Assembly: GCA_039881145.1 (NCBI GenBank)
Contig: JAYKKI010000007.1
Span: forward strand, 38,268,501-38,332,500
Direction of reading: 5' to 3'
Length of the DNA stretch: 64,000 bases
DNA from: Druceiella hillmani
Taxonomy: Eukaryota > Arthropoda > Insecta > Lepidoptera > Hepialidae
Part shown: piece after piece, positions 37,479-48,815 of the stretch
How positions within the stretch are numbered: the stretch's first letter is position 1
Layout of the letters: every line of letters begins with the position of its first letter
The notes under the pieces: generated by a model
What the model was told of the DNA's origin: nothing
The model's database searches: none
Seen by the model: the letters and a program-made list of their open reading frames with translations, nothing else
Made by a program: the position numbers and the translations under genes

Positions 37479-37635
37479 ACGTAACTGCTACGAGAGAAAT
37501 TTCTTACAGACAACCAGAATACCAATCCAGTCCCGCTCGACAAGCAGCCGGGAAACAAACCCAAGTCCCCGTGATAGACCTAGCCGTCAAAGGCCGTACG
37601 TCTTGTGTTCAACCCAACATACCACGGTGACGCAT
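37479..37635 (-). mobile_element. tRNA-derived SINE relic (unit 1 copy)
   Basis: On the reverse strand a decayed B-box-like GGGTTTGTTTCC is followed by CGGGACTGGATTGGTATTC and TGGTTGTCTGT. The unit 2 copy at 57,390-57,527 keeps a canonical B box. Its presence at the same place in both units dates the insertion before the macro-duplication. Confidence 0.5.
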
Positions 37636-38672
37636 ATTAAGTATAATTAAAATATTAATTAAATAAATTTGTTAAAAAGTAGCAAGTGCTATTCAAAACT
37701 CTAATAATGTTTTCTTAAATTATTCTATATGGAATTCGATATTATATTTATAAAGTAAATATTAGGGAAGTGAGGAATAGAATTTTAATTTAAACTTTCC
37801 TTATATGTGTGTTAAATGGCACGAGCTACATTTTGTTATGCAAAAAATATTTTTATATGTATTTGGGTATTGGCCTGTCTAAAATATAGTTTGTTACTCA
37901 CATATAACTGGGTTACGTAGTATATTTTCGTTAAGGTAATAAAAAGTTTCGCGTCAAAAGTAGGGTTGGCGCGTGTAAGCGGTCCAAACTACCGTACTCG
38001 CAATACATGTCGTTGAGTCTTTCTTTGGGTTAACCTCTGATCGCGACCGCGAGATGGATATGGGTCTCGTGAGGAAATAAGTCTTCTTTTATGGTGTGAC
38101 GATAATGCATTAGTTATTGAGACCTTGGAAATTCGCCCCCCCAATGTTTTTATGTATTTATTACATTCATTGATTTTTTTAGTTAAATTTATTATAATTT
38201 TATAAAACTTAAAATATTTTTTTAAATACGACTTTGCTAAACAATTACGTGAATTATGCATATATTTCAAAGAAAAAATACCAAAATTAGATAAAGTTTA
38301 TTGGTTCATAGTTAATGTGTTGCATTCGCAGTTAATTTACTTCAATACGAGTAGTTAAGATAGTTTTTTTGCGATTCAATAAAAAAAGGGATTTTTTGAC
38401 AATAAAATACACATATTTTTTTTTATTTTACTCAGTAGCATATAAAAATATGGTTTCAAATGGAATTTATTTTGTCATATACTTCTTTAATTTTTTTCAG
38501 CAAATTTTGTGTACGTATTTCTTAATCTACCCACGAATTATGAAGAATAACATTTTGCATTGTTTTGTTTTTATGACGGTAAAATTGAACATTTTTTAAC
38601 AAAAATAAAAAAATTAAAGCATGTATAAAATTTATTACTATTGTACTCTTTGTGAAAAATCTATACTACGAT
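37636..38672. other. Collinear with unit 2; GC-richer patch at 37,960-38,070
   Basis: Aligns with 57,545-58,626. The patch shares TTAACCTCTGATCGCGACCG with TTAACCTTTGATCGCGACTG at 57,938. The reverse ORF at 37,989-38,270 (Arg-rich end) is stopped in unit 2, so it is not supported as coding. Confidence 0.55.
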
Positions 38673-38695
38673 CACCGAGAAAACTTTGCTCGGTG
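38673..38695. other. Second hairpin with paired substitution versus unit 2
   Basis: CACCGAG (38,673-38,679) pairs with CTCGGTG (38,689-38,695). In unit 2 the corresponding CCAAG and CTTGG (58,627-58,670) have both sides of one pair changed and a longer stem. Confidence 0.55.
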
Positions 38696-38699
38696 AACA

Positions 38700-38982
38700 G
38701 ATTTTGGAAAAGAAGTGGGGTGGATTGGGCATAAGCTAAGTAAAAGACATGGAATCAAAGAAAAGCGTGCACTCGAGCGGATCCCCCAGGTTTGAAGAGA
38801 TAGATGCAGACCTGACTGACAGTAGCCAAAAACAAAGAGACTATTCTAGTAAAGGGAAAATTATTCATCTGACATGACATATAATTCTGCCAGCTAACAT
38901 AGGCACAGCTCCCAAAGGTGGCAAAGAACAAATTTGTTGGCGAAAACTCATAGAAACCATTTCTCGCTGTATATGATGTAGA
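38700..38982 (+). pseudogene. LINE reverse-transcriptase C-terminal remnant (unit 1)
   Basis: In one frame this reads GWIGHKLSKRHGIKEKRALE, then RIPQV, a stop, and RDRCRP. That fits the C-terminal pattern W-IGH-L-R---I-R-AL-W-PQG-R-RGRP found after the reverse transcriptase in many invertebrate non-LTR retrotransposons. A later frame gives ICWRKLIETIS, like the usual ending of that domain. Stops and frame changes show it is dead. The unit 2 copy preserves a different part better. Family level is approximate. Confidence 0.55.
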
Positions 38983-41294
38983 ACATTAATAAATAAAGTA
39001 GGTAACGTTGGATCAAAACCATTTTATATTCATTAGTTTCATTGAGTAGAGCACTGAACGTATCATTTTTATATGTATCTTGTAAAAATTATTATCAAGA
39101 ATCATAGTTTCCTTTTCGCTTATACAACTTGTGTAGCGTAATAGCATCAAGTATGCCATCCTAGTTTGCAGTAAATATTATCTTATATTCAAAAATAGAA
39201 AAAAAAAAATAATCCAACCTTCTTGAAATAAATGCCGCAACAAAGAAAAGAAACAACTCATCTGTGGATTGCGTTTTTATTTTAGCCTTACAACTATATA
39301 TCTAGCTTTTATAATCTATATTAAAGTAAAATATATCATTTTACCATTTTTCGTCGACATTCGGCGATTACTCGATGGAACTTCCCGAAAAAAAAATTTG
39401 TAGGATTTTTTACCCTGGATTAATATCAATATTCAAAGCGACTTGTATATATAGGTTGTTTGCTCTTAACAGGAGTTGCATGGCATTAATTTTATTTTTA
39501 TTGCCACTAAAGTAAGTATGGTCATGTTTGAAATATAGCAATTGGTAATAAACTCTTGTCAGGGGTTCATATTTATTAAATTTTACACAAAAATTGTGAC
39601 ATGTTTGCTGACTGAGAATACAATGTAGTTATCAGGCAAAACTCTTAAACTCCAAGTTATCACCAAGATTACAGGACAAATGTAAATTTTAAAAGTATGT
39701 TATAATATAGGACTCATATTTTCAAACTAACGGTTCGTATAATTTTTAACGCGTTAAAGCCACTTGCGCAGTTTCCGGTGATATTCGACGTTGTCTCTGA
39801 AAAGAAAAATAATTAAACCATTTTTATGACTTCGTACCTCAAATGGAAAAAAAACTAAATCCTTACAAGATCACTCGAGTGTTCGTTAGTTCATTTGTCT
39901 GTTACAGTAATTTTTCTCAGGAATATTTTGAAGAAGGAACTTGAAATTTGGCACAGAGATAAAGCAAACTCATTTATATAATTATAGTAAAAAATATTTA
40001 TCTTCGTGAAAAATTGAGAGTGGAAAATTAAGTACTCGATTTCTTTTTAATCTCACAAAACAATGCTGATGTTATTTAAAATGAGAAGTGAGAATCTTCA
40101 AATTATTTTCATAATTTTAGTGTATCTTCGGATATATGCTGAAAAATATACGAAAAAATATATATTCAAAAGAATCGAACATAAAATTACGAAAATACAT
40201 ATTTTTGAAAACCTTACTTACAAGATATAGGTAACTTCAGCGTTTATTCTAGTTCAGATATTTTTACTAGATAATACTAAATAAAGCAATATTAAGACAC
40301 GATGAAAATATTTTAATATTTATAGATACTGTAATAGAAAAATAACGTGAGTTCCGTGTTATATTACCTATTAATTGATTAAATAGTGTATGTGAAACCT
40401 TCGGAGTAGGTGTTCTGCTAGTATTTAAAACATATTTATGAGAATAAAGTATATTAAATACCTAGTCTAAAGATAGAGTTGAATACTTTTCCTAACATAG
40501 AAATTTGGAAATGATGAATGAAGAAATAAAAACTTTTGTTTTACATTCCTCGTCCGATAACTTTTTGTTTATCAGGCCATATGTACAGTATTAAACTTTT
40601 AATTTATTTCCTTACAGAATTGCTGAGAGGAGTTTCATCAAATTTACTATAAAATTTTTATAATATTAAAAATTGTATAGTTAATTCAAAAATATACAAA
40701 TATAAAAATACGCAAATCAAAAATATATAAATTTCTCCAAGAAAGTTGAAAAAAATTTCGAAACAACTGAATAGTAAGAAAATATAATAATATGGTTGAA
40801 TAAGCCATAAATATTCAAAAGTTTGAATGCGTAATTTAAAAAAGATGCACGCTAAATCAGAGTAATCTGTGCCCACAATGATAATGAATTAAAATTAGTT
40901 ACAAAGTTATTTGTTTTTTTTGAACACCCAAAATTCTCCTAAGGTCAGATGTCAAAATTAAGTAAATTTGATATAAGATGTGTTGCCTATGTACACGTAT
41001 GAAAGTCATCCAAGGTCTAAATAAATTTTTTGTAACTGTTATCTTACCTGGTCAGTTTCTACGGTAAGCTATTTATATGTTCACGTCTTTGTTGCTATTT
41101 ATTTCGGTTAGCGCCCATAGTTTTCCTGAACATAGGTTACATATTATGTTAATGGTATTGTGTAAAGTAAAAAATACTTTTAAGAAAATTTAAGCATAAA
41201 ATATTTAAATTTAGATTAACGAAATACGATTACAGTTTTTTAGCTGCGTTCGTACTATTAACTAAATATTTTTTTAATAAATTGCATCAATAAT
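38983..41294. other. Collinear with unit 2, no gene seen
   Basis: Aligns with 58,937-62,002 apart from the unit-2 insertion of about 830 bp. Segment 39,870-39,960 (CACTCGAGTGTTCGTTAGTT, then AACTTGAAATTTGGCACAGA) resembles text common in insect transposon relics and is shared with 60,620-60,710. Confidence 0.55.
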
Positions 41295-41720
41295 GACCTA
41301 CAGTGTAATGACGTACGGCGCTGAAATCTGAACACTAACGACTGGCCTGATACGGAAATTTAAAATCGCACAGCGAGCGATGAAAAGAGTTATGCTAGTA
41401 GTACTTCTGAAAGATAAAATCTGAAATGTGAAATCGAACTAAAGTAGTCAACATAGCTTTTAATATCAGCAAACGGAAGTGGTAAGAGGTAGGCAATATT
41501 CGTCGAAGAATCTAAAACCGATAAGGCAGACGAATTATCGCGTGAAAACAATGGACCTTGAACCACCAGATGAACTGACTACCTATATAATAAATCAGCT
41601 ACAATTTGACGATATACGATAGTTCATGGGAAGTTGTTAAATGGGGAAGGCGGAGGAGAGAGACGTGTGTCTTGGAGAAGACCTAAGAAAGAGACAATAG
41701 AAATGTGTCAATCAAGTAGA
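41295..41720 (+). pseudogene. Second LINE C-terminal remnant (unit 1, longer copy)
   Basis: Reads VMTYGAEI, stop, TLTTGLIRKFKIAQRAMKRV, then after frame changes RTKVVNIAFNISKRKW and, further on, GGERRVSWRRPKKETIEM. The order YGAE-W-L, K--IAQRAM-R-ML, RTKV-DIA--I-K-KW, G-RP--RW is the C-terminal domain of endonuclease-type non-LTR elements abundant in insects. The Trp codon after YGAE is now TGA. Unit 2 keeps only the first dozen codons. Confidence 0.7.
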
Positions 41721-43576
41721 AGGCCCGAGTGCATATGTATTTGCACAGTATCCCGTTATGATTGAGAATACACCCATTTGTAGTAACTCCTCTACTTGCT
41801 GATTTCTTGAGTGGAATGCTGCTTAGGCAGGGCGGGACAGTAATATCTAAATATTGGATGTTGAGGAAAAGGAGTTTGAACTGGGGTGAAAAGTTATGTT
41901 GAGATAACATGAGCAATTTCATTGCACGCATCTTCGGAAATATCTTGTAGAATGATAAACTCAAATTAAATATTTTTCCTGCTGATGGGTTTTGATATTC
42001 ATATTCTCATTCTTATATTAATTTATTTGAAAAAAGAGGAATAAGAAATGTTAATATAAAGCAGAGACTCAATTGTGTTTAGAATTCACAATAGCGTGTG
42101 TTGGAAGAAATATATTACTTTACTTGAGTAATTAAAGATAAGACGGCGATAAAATTTCGTAACTTACGTAATAAGTTACAAACTAAAATTAAATGTGGGT
42201 TAATTTTCCTCACGGCAAGTGAATTCGTATATAGATTAATTTAATAATACAGTCTATATTACAATAATACCTAAACATAATAAATGATATTCAAATTATA
42301 AATTAAAAATTTCTCACCATTAAACTTTGAATTTTTATCTTTATGTTCGACCCAAACTACTGAGGTTCTAAGTTTATAATTGTATTCTACCTACCTATAG
42401 GTACCAAGCCGATATTACAAGAGACAGTTACTAAAGGTTTAATAACATAACTTCTATTACAATTATTCCTAACGTTTATAAACCATATTGGAATTATAAA
42501 TTTAACTTTACTTACTAAACTATTGCTTTTTTCATTATTCGATATAAAACTGCTGATATTCTAAGTTTATATTTATATTATAGTAGGCAATATTATAAGG
42601 GTTACCATGCCCTGCTGTTACACGAGAAACTGCCACAGATTTAATTGTTTAATCTATTTATAGAGACTCCTAAACTTAACCAATATTTTAGAATATATAA
42701 ATGCAATTTTACTAATTATAAAAGAATGATACAAGTATGTATCATTCTTAACCAACATTGTAGTAACTTCCTTCAAATGGCTACCATAAGTCTTCTCAAA
42801 ACTAAAGGTTGGAGTCTTTTATCACCCTGGTCGTAGTTATAAGCCAATAGATGTCTACTTGCCATAAACTAGTTGTGATTTAATCAAAATAGTTATTTAA
42901 AAATCAGAATTCTGTAAGTGCTGACATAACTCGTGTAAGTGTTTGTGAGATAAAATGAAAAAAACACATCATTAGCTAGTTGTATTTCTACTCCAGTGTA
43001 TTGTACCTGCACCTTTTAATAACATAAATGTGTTATGATTTATGAAATTTTAATATGACATAGTTCCAAATTTAGAAATCATAAACGTTAATAATTTCAT
43101 AGCCCGCAAATTATATTAAAGCAACCAAATTCGTCAGCAGAAAGGTAATTTCCCTATAGATCTTATAGATTACATTTTAAAATGACAATTTGGTTTGTTA
43201 TTAAATATCATTAAATTTGTTTCAAGACTTTAAGGTTAACAAGAATTACGCGAATTCCAAAATTGATAAAGTTTCGTCAAATACTGCCAAAGTTATGAGT
43301 TTATGATTGAAAAACCGTCAAATAATTGAAGATATAGAACAAAGTTAATATGCAATTAAGGTCTAAACCGTATAAAGTAAACATAAAGATACGCCCAACG
43401 AACGCTCAACATTATTTCAACACACTTACTTAATATCTACCAGCTTACAACTTATGAGTACATACAAAAGTGTATATCCTCCTATGTCGGTATATAAAAT
43501 ACGGTCTGTAAATATGCTCTGACGTCTAGAAAATTGTAAGAAAATGAAGCCCTGAAAATTATATGTAATTGGCAAA
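41721..43576. other. Collinear end of unit 1, no gene seen
   Basis: Aligns with 62,041-63,842. Best at 41,825-41,950 (GGGACAGTAATAT, then GAGGAAAAGGAGTTTG) and 43,380-43,570. No preserved frame. Confidence 0.6.
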
Positions 43577-44780
43577 TATGACTGTTTATCATCCCTCAAC
43601 TTTAAGGAACAACTCGCCCTTTCAACTTCAGATCGCAGGCGCTGTACATGTCATGATCATAATTATAAGAGTTAAGAGCAGTTTGTTTCTTATTGGAAAT
43701 ACTTGGACTGCTTTGAAAGTGCTATCACTGAGTAGTAGTGTGGAAATTTAAGCGTCTTTTCTAAAATTTTAAATTTACTGACAGTATAGACGATTTAGTC
43801 AGGAATAGTTATTTAAATTACCGGTAGTAAAATATATTACGGCATTATTTTTAGAAGTTTCGACGTAATTTTACACACAAAATATGAAGTAAATAAAGGC
43901 TAATCGAGTGAGTATCACAATCATATGTATAACAATGGAACGGTGCGATCGTTCAGCTGGTAATAACAATTGAAATAAAAGTTGAGTATTTGTAACGCTG
44001 AGAGTTGTTTATAACTCTTTGGTACTTTCTATCGCAGTCAGAAACAGAAACTGAAGAAAACAAAATATATTTAATTATATAATTCCTAAATTTTGGTAGA
44101 TCATATTGAAAACTATTGTAAATAATCAGGTACTACTTTCCTTTATCGACATGAAATATCTTCTAATTTTTCTTCTATTCTTTGAAGCGTTCATACATCT
44201 ATTAACATTTAGTTGCGAATATAAAAACATGTACACTTTACGTTCGGTACAAATAAGGGATGCAATAAATATGCCAGAAAATAATCTTCTTTTTATGCAT
44301 TTGGAAAAATAACTTCCGACGGAAGTGCACGTGAACCAGCCACATCGGTTTATTTTTATTTCCGACTGCTAAACCGACACAGCTCTCGAGTTAAAAGCCC
44401 GCTTGAACAGCAAAAACTTTGTTTCAAATTCTGTTTCCCTCGCTTCCGTATTATTCATTTATATGGGAAAGTTTGCAGTTCGCGTGTGAGTTGTATAATC
44501 AAAATGTTCAGACAGAGTGAGAAGACAAGCGCGAGTGACATGCGCAGCTTTCATACTTTTTTTCGCGTCTAAGCACACTGTAAAAAGCGTAGGAATAAAA
44601 CTAAAATTTTGGGAGATAAGCATTTGGGTATTTTTGATTAATTTGTAACAGTATCAGGATAAGTTTTTCATATTCACTTTGCTAAAATTACACTAGCATG
44701 TTTAATTTTGACTTTCGTAATGTGTACTCATGCTTCCGGTAAGAAATGTAAAAAATGTTGTAAATTTTTATACGTTTACT
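43577..44780. repeat. Unit-start conserved blocks, unit 2 copy
   Basis: Counterpart of 263-1,400. Includes the perfect dyad CTTCCGACGGAAG (44,313-44,325), which in unit 1 has decayed to CTTTTGACGGAAG. Confidence 0.7.
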
Positions 44781-46182
44781 TCATTTTTGATATTACCTAA
44801 TAGTTTCATACATAGTAGAAAATTTAGGCTAAACATATGTGTTCATTATAAAAATATTTTGAGAAATGTTGAACACGTTTCTTCATAATTAACTATTAGT
44901 ACAATGATTTTAATTGATCAAATTAGTAAATTCAAATAGAAACCTTTTTACGATGTCAAAATTTATTTATACAGAATAAGATATTTCGCCAACATAATAA
45001 TTTAAAATATTCGTGACAAATTAAGATTGTAATCACTGCTGTGTGGCATTTCATTTAATCTATTCTTTACTTTGGAAGAAAACAAAAAAAAATGTTCGCA
45101 TCGTAATAGCTATTAATTTAAAATAGCAATGAAATAAAAACACAGTAGTTACTACCACAAAGAGTTGCTAATAAATTAAGATGTGCTTGTTTAATATGAG
45201 ACTGTCTTTCAAAATGCAATTAGTTGGTTGCATTTCTAAAGATATTTTCACACTTCACTTGTGCAATATCAGCAGATTGCTGCATCGGGTCGTTGTAATT
45301 GTACCATCAACAGATAGGAGATAGTCATATTCATCATTCTTAAATTGCTGTATGTAGTCAGAATTTTTGTGAGTATTTAAACTTCTTTAATTTGATGTGT
45401 CTATTATAACAATTTCAATGGTACCTCCTCATGTAACTAAGGTGTGGACGAAATTTATTTCGTTCAATTTGTGGAGCGTGGTTTCATTGGACAGGGCTTT
45501 GAAATAAAACCAATTTCCTAAGGTCCCTTCTTTAATTCTAAACATAAAATTTGTAATATTTAATAATATAGAAATGATTAAAAAAATGTTACCTCACAAA
45601 ACGTCCATTCGTATTTGGAATATTCCTTTCTTAAAAATTTTTTTGAATAAATATAAAACGAGAGTCGTGCTAAAATAATTTAATATTTGGTTATTTATGT
45701 CACGTATTTGAAATCTTTAAGTTGTCAACCACCAATTAAACTTTTAAAATACTACTAAACCCCCACACTCGGTTTGAAATGTTCCTGTTATATGAAATAA
45801 AATACAGAGATAGCACATATATTTACATACGTCTATTTATCAGTTCATTAAATATTGCTAATAATACATTATGGGGTAGATAATAATCTGCCAATTTATT
45901 TGCAACGATGAATTCAATAAAATATAATAAAATAGTACAATGTACTTAATATTTAAATTTACTACATATGTTAAATAATACCAAATATGTAAAGCCGAAT
46001 ATAGAAAAGCCATTATAAATGATACATAATAGCCAACAAATTTGTACCCCAAAAAAATGAATTGCCGAAGAAGGTACAATGAAAAATTTGTTATCCTAAA
46101 TTTTCATGAACTTATATGAATCATGAAGGTTAATTAATCATAATAATATATTATATTGTATTTTTTTGTATTACAGTTAAGC
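44781..46182. other. AT-rich stretch, nothing recognised
   Basis: A GC-richer segment at about 45,270-45,520 has no match I could find in unit 1 and no gene signature. Confidence 0.45.
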
Positions 46183-46194
46183 AGTTAAAATTTA

Positions 46195-46439
46195 CAATCA
46201 AATGAAACTACGTGATGTAGTATTATTTCTACTGTCTTTAATTTCTTTACCACGACCTAGGTTTCGTTGTATTACAACATCTTCAGGTGGGATATTAGCA
46301 AAGATAGATCTTAGAGTAATACAACGAAACCTAGGTCGTGGTAAAGAAATTAAAGAAAGTAGAAATAATACTACATCACGTAGTTTCATTTAATTGTGAA
46401 TAATGAATTTCTACAAAATTAAGACCAAATATATTCAAT
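46195..46439. mobile_element. Foldback element with perfect 12-bp target duplication
   Basis: A long imperfect palindrome: the left arm from AAACTACGTGATGTAGTATT to TTTACCACGACCTAGG pairs with the right arm CCTAGGTCGTGGTAAA to AATACTACATCACGTAGTTT, about 75 bp per arm. The right side continues into the outer arm (AATTGTGAATAATGAATTTC) and the intact end CCAAATATATTCAAT. The left outer arm is missing beyond CAATCAAATG. Flanking AGTTAAAATTTA is identical on both sides (46,183-46,194; 46,440-46,451). Mirror ORFs on both strands arise from the palindrome. No protein is encoded. Confidence 0.85.
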
Positions 46440-46451
46440 AGTTAAAATTTA

Positions 46452-48379
46452 TCTAACAGCAAGAAATAGAAAAGAATCCTATATCCATTTGAACGTGAAT
46501 TTTGGGAATGTCCACTATGTAATTCAGTATTTTATCAAAAGTAATTATGCCGAAATAAAACTTATTTTATATTATTTAGTCAATAAATTGAAATGAAAAC
46601 CACTCCCAGTGTTATTTTGACAGATTATTAAATATTGATCAATAAAGTGAAACAAGGTTATCTAAAATTTACTACTATCTTGTTCATAAATTGTGTAGAG
46701 TAAAACTTAGAACTTGTAATTATCAACAAAATGGCACGACCAAGTAAATTTAAGATTCTTGAATATGGAAAAACTCGCGGAACTCTGGTTGGTTGAATGG
46801 ATTTGGAGAAGTTTATTTATTATTTTGGCATATTATAAATTAAGAATATAAATATAGGAAATAATTATTATATTACATTTTATTTATAAATTTAAGGGAT
46901 AATAATTTATATGACAAACTCTTCTCAATACTAACGTTATATTTTTGAGATTTTACTTTCAGTGCCATTATTGATTTTATTCTTTATACAGTGGTGGTTG
47001 TATCAACAAGTAGAATTGGAAAGTATGTTGAAAACTAACTATATCGTCAAACTTTGATAAGTTTGATTTCATTTTGTGCTTCATGTAGGATATGAAAATG
47101 TTTTTATTCATTCATATTGTTTACAATTGTACAAACATGTGCAATCTTTTGACTTAAAGCAAGTAGAATTGAAACATGGAGTTGAAAGCATATTAAATAA
47201 AAACTACATTGACAAATCTTTTCTAGTTTGTCCACGTTTGTTATTGTATATATCAATGCAATAACTTGTTGGAGAGTATTATAATTGTTTACGAATGCAT
47301 AAAAAACTTTTTATTGTCTTTTTGATAAGAAACTGCACAAAGCTTCTGTCTTTGTTGAAATACATAATGAAACGAGGGACTTTAATCATTTTTTCATGTC
47401 GTTCGTCCGTAGTCTTTAATAGGTTGCTAGTTTCAAAAGTTTACATCTGCTTGAATATTAATTAAATTTAACTTTTTAATTAGTAATTAAATTTAACAAG
47501 GTGAGGCCCCCCTTATAAATATAAAGTAATGTCAGTATATCTTAGCACATGTCATTGCATGGAGTAGCATTGGAAAAGCTTTTTAAAATGACATGACGAT
47601 TCAATTTACGAAAGGTGGAACCATTATATGATAACTCATGTATTTGACCGTATGTTCATCAAAGCCGTTTCTCTCAAAAAATGCTTTGCATAGACACGTA
47701 AAATGTTGCAGAGTATTAAAATGTATTAACACGCATACATCGTAATAGGTAGGAATCAAATAAATTAATTTGGAAATTTTATGTCTAGGTCTATTTTAAT
47801 GTCTTATTTCAGAAAATACTCAACCAAAACTTATGAAAAAATATGGGATTTTAGAAGCCCACCCAAAGGTTATAGAAAAATAGTAGCGATTATTCCATAT
47901 GTCATAATTTTTTATGTATTTTCCCCGATTTCACACCTACGAAAGATGTAATAGGCAGTACATTTTTTTTTTTTTAATTTTCAAAGCCAATCGTCTCTGA
48001 GACCATGCGACTTAAAAAGCAGAAAATAAACATAATAATATGTTCGTTGAACTAACTAATTCTATTATTTTATTGAAGTACACCAGTTCAGCTTACAAAT
48101 TCAGTCTAAAAAAGCGGCAATTTTAAATATTTGTTTTAAAACATTCTTCCAACTGCAACATTGAAAATGTGTTTTTTTGAAAAATTAACAAATCAAAACA
48201 GGTAAGTATCAAGTATCCTTAACTAATACATAAAATTTTCGCATATAAAACGTATTAAAGGAAGTATTTTAACGTTTATTATCATAACTGTTACAAAACT
48301 TTGGTAGCTACTTTAAACAAAACATGCCAATGTACATACACACACCAGTATTATAATTACAATGTAGACACTGGAAATC
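46452..48379. other. AT-rich stretch, nothing recognised
   Basis: The ORF at 47,076-47,264 has no signature. No unit 1 counterpart noticed. Confidence 0.45.
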
Positions 48380-48815
48380 ACAAATAAAATTCGTTTTGCA
48401 CTAATTTACAACTTACAAATGCCTAAGTATTGAAATTTCAATACTTCTTAAGTATTGAAATTTTCTAAACGAAGGTTAAACCTTGCTTCTCGTAACAAAT
48501 CAGTACAAATACACCTCGCAAAATAACTTTTCAAGAAGCGTCTACTAAATTTAAATAAAATTACTTTATGAGTCAAATTATAAGTTAATTGGTGGAAGTT
48601 TCGTAGGACCCCGCCTGGAATGCCTTATTTTTGGCAATCGACGTGACCTGACCTTAGGACGAGGATACCTCAATTATTGTTTGGAACGAACAGTAAAGTT
48701 AAAATTATGTGTATAAAGTTCCGACGCTGTAATTTCTCATGGGACAAAAATTCAGTGTGTCGCTATGACAAGTAAATGCAGCATGATATTGAGATCAAGT
48801 GGCAACTTGTGTTTA
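48380..48815. repeat. Conserved mid-unit block, unit 2 copy
   Basis: Counterpart of 18,955-19,385. Carries its own 22-bp palindrome AAGTATTGAAATTTCAATAC plus TT (48,425-48,446), followed by a third direct copy of AAGTATTGAAATTT; unit 1 lacks these. Confidence 0.75.

Noticed and set aside
37989..38270. 93-codon reverse ORF with Arg-rich C-terminus
   Set aside because: The matching unit 2 sequence has a stop within the conserved part.
46198..46393. Mirror-image ORFs on both strands
   Set aside because: Produced by the foldback palindrome; they do not represent proteins.
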